Part shown: positions 60,932 to 64,000 of the stretch, in pieces
Position numbering within the stretch: the stretch's first letter is position 1
Layout: each line of letters starts with the position of its first letter
Assembly (NCBI GenBank): GCA_023091665.1
Contig: JALJCQ010000017.1
Location: 372,001-436,000, forward strand
From: Pythium myriotylum
Taxonomy: Eukaryota; Oomycota; Peronosporomycetes; Pythiales; Pythiaceae
DNA length: 64,000 nucleotides
Direction of reading: 5' to 3'
The notes under the pieces: model-generated
Databases searched by the model: none
What the model saw: only the letters and a program-made list of their open reading frames with translations
Told to the model about the DNA's origin: nothing
Made by a program: the position numbers and the translations under genes

Positions 60932-63391
60932 TCATGAGGCTCGAGTTGCGTTGCACCCAAGCCATGCTTCGTGGAGCGGATCACATGGTAGGCCAAGGCC
61001 TTTTGCGATCTGAAGACGTCGGGCCGTGATGCTTAGCGCGTCGCTGTAGCAGCTGATGGCCATCCACCTCTTGTTGAGGCAGATGCTCGTTGCCTCAAAT
61101 TTTGGGATGGAACACTTGCGGTACATCGTCCCATTGCACTGGCGAACCCGGTCTTCGCTCGGTCTCCACGGACGACCACCTGCCAGTACACCGCCGCCGC
61201 ACACGCTCGAGTTGAACTTCTTAAAGTACGCCAACGTTTTTGGAGTTGCAACTTGGTCAGCAGAAAGACACGTGGCCGGCGGGGTCCCAAAATTTGGGTG
61301 CGTTTTGCACATCGGATGCACGAGGTTGCAACTCCCTCCTAGAAAGCCATTACAGCAAAACGTGCCACGATCGATCGAGTTCAGACTCTGCAAGTTGGGT
61401 ATGAAATCCAGGCGAGGCACGGTCTGCACAGGAAGTAGATATCCGAGCGTGATGCGCTTGAGGTTAACCAACTTGTCAAAGCTCGGCAATTGGAGTAGCT
61501 CGATGAGGAGAACAACGTTGAAGACTTGAAGTCGGCGGAGATTGTCGAGCGACGGGAGCTGGTGAACGAGGAGTTGTCCAAGATGCAGGAATGCGAGGGT
61601 GTCCATCTTGGAAAATACCTCACTGGGAAACGAAGCCAACGAGGAATTATCTGCTTTGCCTTCTATGTGCCTGCCAAACTCAAATCAAAACGTGCTGAGG
61701 AGGTTTTCTCATTATTCAGCGTACGTACAGATATTCGAGCTTCGTGAACTCTTTCGTCCATTCTGGAAGCAACGTCGTGTCTGTATACGTCAGATCCCTA
61801 TCACCAAACTTTATCACGTCAATCGAACACGTCTGCAGATAATATTGAACGTACAGACGACGCAAATTCTTGCAGTGTCGGAGGTTCTCCGGGAGCGTAT
61901 GCAGTGCTCGGTTCACGATTTGCAGAGTTTGAAGTTTACCCGCTGCGGCGAGCTGATTCACTTTGTCGCTAACATCAAGTGGGTTTGTCCACTCGTCGAA
62001 GCTGCGAACATATCGTTCACGATCTACCAAGGTGATGCACGGATACGACCCTGAGGGTCCGATCCACAAGTGGGCATTTTGGACGCATTCAGGATGAGGC
62101 GCGCACGCATTCATCGATGTGCGAACGCTCTCGCCCGCGAACACTGTCACTGCGATGGCAAATAATCCGAAAAGCACCCCAATCAGTCGATTACGCGGGT
62201 AGACGTTCGGTCGCGATAGTTTCTTCGTTCGAGAGAGGATGATCAGCTTTGCGAGAGACATAAAGTTGACGCAAAGGCCAAGATTTACTCCGACACGGGT
62301 GAAGATGTCGAGAACAGACCGGATCCGCAACCAGTCAAAATTGCGTCGGATGACGTTGAACTCCATCGGATCCACAACCATGAGCGCCACGCGTTCGAAA
62401 GCGCCATCACGGAACACTTGGTTCGCGATAGCCATGAGAGGGCGGTCAAAATGGAACGATCGGATGGAATGGAGTACGACCGCCATGGGGAAAATGATCG
62501 CGATCAAGAAATCGAATCTACGAGCCACACCATGAAACTATTTGAATCTTCAGCAAGAAAAACAGTACGGCGACGAACCCCGTGTCCAAGAGAACGTGGA
62601 CCACGCCGATATTCTTAAGCGGCAAAAACATCCAAAGTGCAGTCGTGAACGCGTTGAGAGCGACGATCGAGGCAAAAAACGAGACGAGGCTGACTGCCAT
62701 ACCAGCATTAAGCACCTGGACTAAGAAGACAAACTGGATGAACAGGTCCCCCAACTTGATCGCAACGCTCTGGTTCCGTGAAGGCTCGAGTCAATGGGTA
62801 CGAATTGATCAGCGCCTTTCTCAAACACAGACTTACCAGCTTTTGGCGTGTCTTCGCGCCTTGCTCTAAGTGAGCTCGCAGACTCTCGAGTCGTGCGGAC
62901 TTTGTGAGCGAGCTTATCGACCGACTTTGTGTCCGGCTCGATGTGATCTTATGAGGCAAAGGCAGTTTGCTCTGTCGGTACATGAGGACAGGAATCGCGA
63001 GGTACCCAAGCCCAACGATGCTCAATCCAGCGACGCCCATCCCTACAACGGCAAGAGGCGGGTCCACTACAAGCCAGAAAGACCCATAGTCGAGCTGGGC
63101 TGTATCCATTACGCGGTTCATCGTGTCGTTGGTCGCCACGGTGAGCAGCAGAAGGCATGCCGTCCAGGTTAAACACACCAAGACCACCGCCACGAACGCG
63201 ACAAGCCGTACGTAGTAGAGAATGAGCTCAGTGCGCAGGGAGATGGCAACGGATTGTCCTATATCCTGTTGAAGTGCTTTGTCCACAGCGTTATCGTTAT
63301 CGGCTGGTGTCGTCTGCAAGATCAGTGCGTCCAACGTGGGGGCGCTGGGTATGCACGCGTCGGCTGTCTTCGCTTGGTCTTCCTCTTCCAT
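60932..63391 (-). CDS. LRR membrane protein of the oomycete AWLGC-ending family
   Basis: Four exons, complement(60932..61670, 61729..62517, 62579..62769, 62837..63391), 757 residues; introns 58, 61 and 67 bp. The start is the first ATG (63391); five codons of open frame precede it without ATG. The N-terminal half is a polytopic membrane region (LILYYVRLVAFVAVVLVC, FWLVVDPPLAVVGMGVAGLS, then FIQFVFLVQVLNAGMAVSL and further helices). The C-terminal half is extracellular-type LRR: LEYLHIEGKADNSSLASFP, MDTLAFLHLGQ, LDNLRRLQVF, VNLKRITLGYL, then cysteine-rich NGFLGGSCNLVHPMC and GLPCDPLHEAWLGCN near the end. The intron at 62518-62578 has the weak donor GTTCGT but joins VLLDTG to FDFLIAI in phase. 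A large receptor-like family in oomycetes; ligand unknown. Confidence 0.8.
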
Positions 63392-63748
63392 TGTCTTCTT
63401 TCTCACGCTGCGATATGTGGAGTGTGGAGGATCTCGGTCTGGAACGACTGCGCGACCCTTCCAATCCGTCCGTTATCCTGGAAGAATGTGGCACCATTTC
63501 GTCCGTTAGTCGGCGAGGGACACGTAGACCTGTAACGGCAATCGGGAGCTTCACTAGTGGGCCAAAAATATGCTGCCACGGTCGAGTTTATGCTCCATGC
63601 TCATGGATGTATGTATGGTAGAAGAAAGCACTGGTTTCTTGACATCACATCCGTGGAACTGACAAGTAACACACGTGGCAACTGTCCGCAGCGAATCAAC
63701 CGTGCCGAAGGTAAGCATCAGGGACGACCCAAATTGAGCTTTTATCAC
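63392..63748. other. Divergent promoter region of the LRR gene and the final secreted gene
   Basis: 357 bp between divergent ATGs (63391 minus, 63749 plus). No further element recognised. Confidence 0.45.
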
Positions 63749-64000
63749 ATGACTACGCGCACCGTTTTGGTACTGCTGGTGTTCGTGCTCGTCTGTAAGT
63801 TGTCAAACGGCAACTGCAACGCGTCTCGTGGGTGTGGTGTGAAAGATCGTCACGACCTGTCGGATGAATCCTGTTCGTGCTTGCTGCGTCGTTATTCGCC
63901 GTTTTGTGGTGGCGATTGTAATGTTGCTCCTTCCGTGCAAACTGTTATCGACTTTGCTTTGCTGTCTTTTTGGAGAAGTGAGAGATATTCGATGCTGAGC
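63749..64000 (+). CDS. Cysteine-rich secreted protein, 5' part only
   Basis: ATG at 63749; the frame is open to the window end (84 codons), so it is truncated by the edge. A signal peptide is clear (RTVLVLLVFVLVCKLSNG), followed by cysteines at residues 23, 29, 42, 44, 53 and 57, a spacing suggestive of a disulfide-stabilised extracellular or apoplastic protein. One caution: GTAAGT at about 63795 could be a splice donor inside the signal region, in which case the downstream residues shown are intronic. No family recognised. Confidence 0.55.
   Translation, partial: MTTRTVLVLLVFVLVCKLSNGNCNASRGCGVKDRHDLSDESCSCLLRRYSPFCGGDCNVAPSVQTVIDFALLSFWRSERYSMLS

Noticed and set aside
1..64000. CRISPR arrays, tRNA or rRNA genes
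   Set aside because: No regularly spaced repeats, no cloverleaf pattern and no rRNA-like sequence noticed; CRISPR is not expected in a eukaryotic nuclear genome.

Overview
The window is nuclear DNA of an oomycete (water mould). The evidence is gene content: two broken Crinkler (CRN)-type effector relics, a leucine-rich-repeat membrane protein of the oomycete type ending in AWLGC, a coiled-coil/START-like protein of the large oomycete family, and short GT-AG introns of about 50-130 bp in otherwise dense genes. The sequence alone does not fix the genus. All reading was by eye; no alignment or search was run.

Layout. 1-350 is the 3' end of RPF1 (Brix ribosome-biogenesis factor). 1.2-3.0 kb is the first of three paralogous polytopic membrane proteins (others at 18.6-20.4 and 58.9-60.6 kb) that share a C-terminal intron and a short last exon. 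3.0-32.5 kb is accessory and repeat-rich: a putative DNA transposon flanked by 10-bp direct repeats (3.2-5.8 kb), an almost perfect 2 x 985-bp inverted repeat (5.8-7.8 kb), a complete 9.9-kb non-LTR retrotransposon with a 14-bp target-site duplication and poly(A) tail (8.4-18.3 kb), 3' ends of other LINEs with simple-repeat tails, two CRN-type pseudogenes (one with a Harbinger-like transposase fragment inside), a 5'-truncated PDR-type ABC transporter, one intact coiled-coil/START-like gene, and an array of four DNA hairpins at 31.6-31.8 kb.

From 32.6 kb the window becomes gene-dense and mostly intact: a 2,446-residue very large GTPase (VLIG/GVIN-like) with a MACPF-like segment, cytochrome c, a Nup35/Nup53 nucleoporin, a CRAL-TRIO + PH protein, a mitochondrial pyruvate carrier subunit, a PH-C2-VASt-VASt-DysF membrane-contact protein, a small secreted protein, a single-pass membrane protein, a MICU-type EF-hand regulator of the mitochondrial calcium uniporter, a PH-domain protein divergently paired with it, a coiled-coil protein, an FIBP homologue, the third polytopic paralogue, the LRR membrane protein, and the start of a cysteine-rich secreted protein that runs off the end.

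Functionally, several housekeeping genes are mitochondrial (cytochrome c, MPC2-like, MICU-like) or act in lipid/membrane biology (CRAL-TRIO/PH, VASt/DysF, PH), but nothing suggests they form one pathway. The least understood items are the three-member membrane family, the OTU-like protease-bearing retrotransposon, the giant GTPase and the hairpin array.
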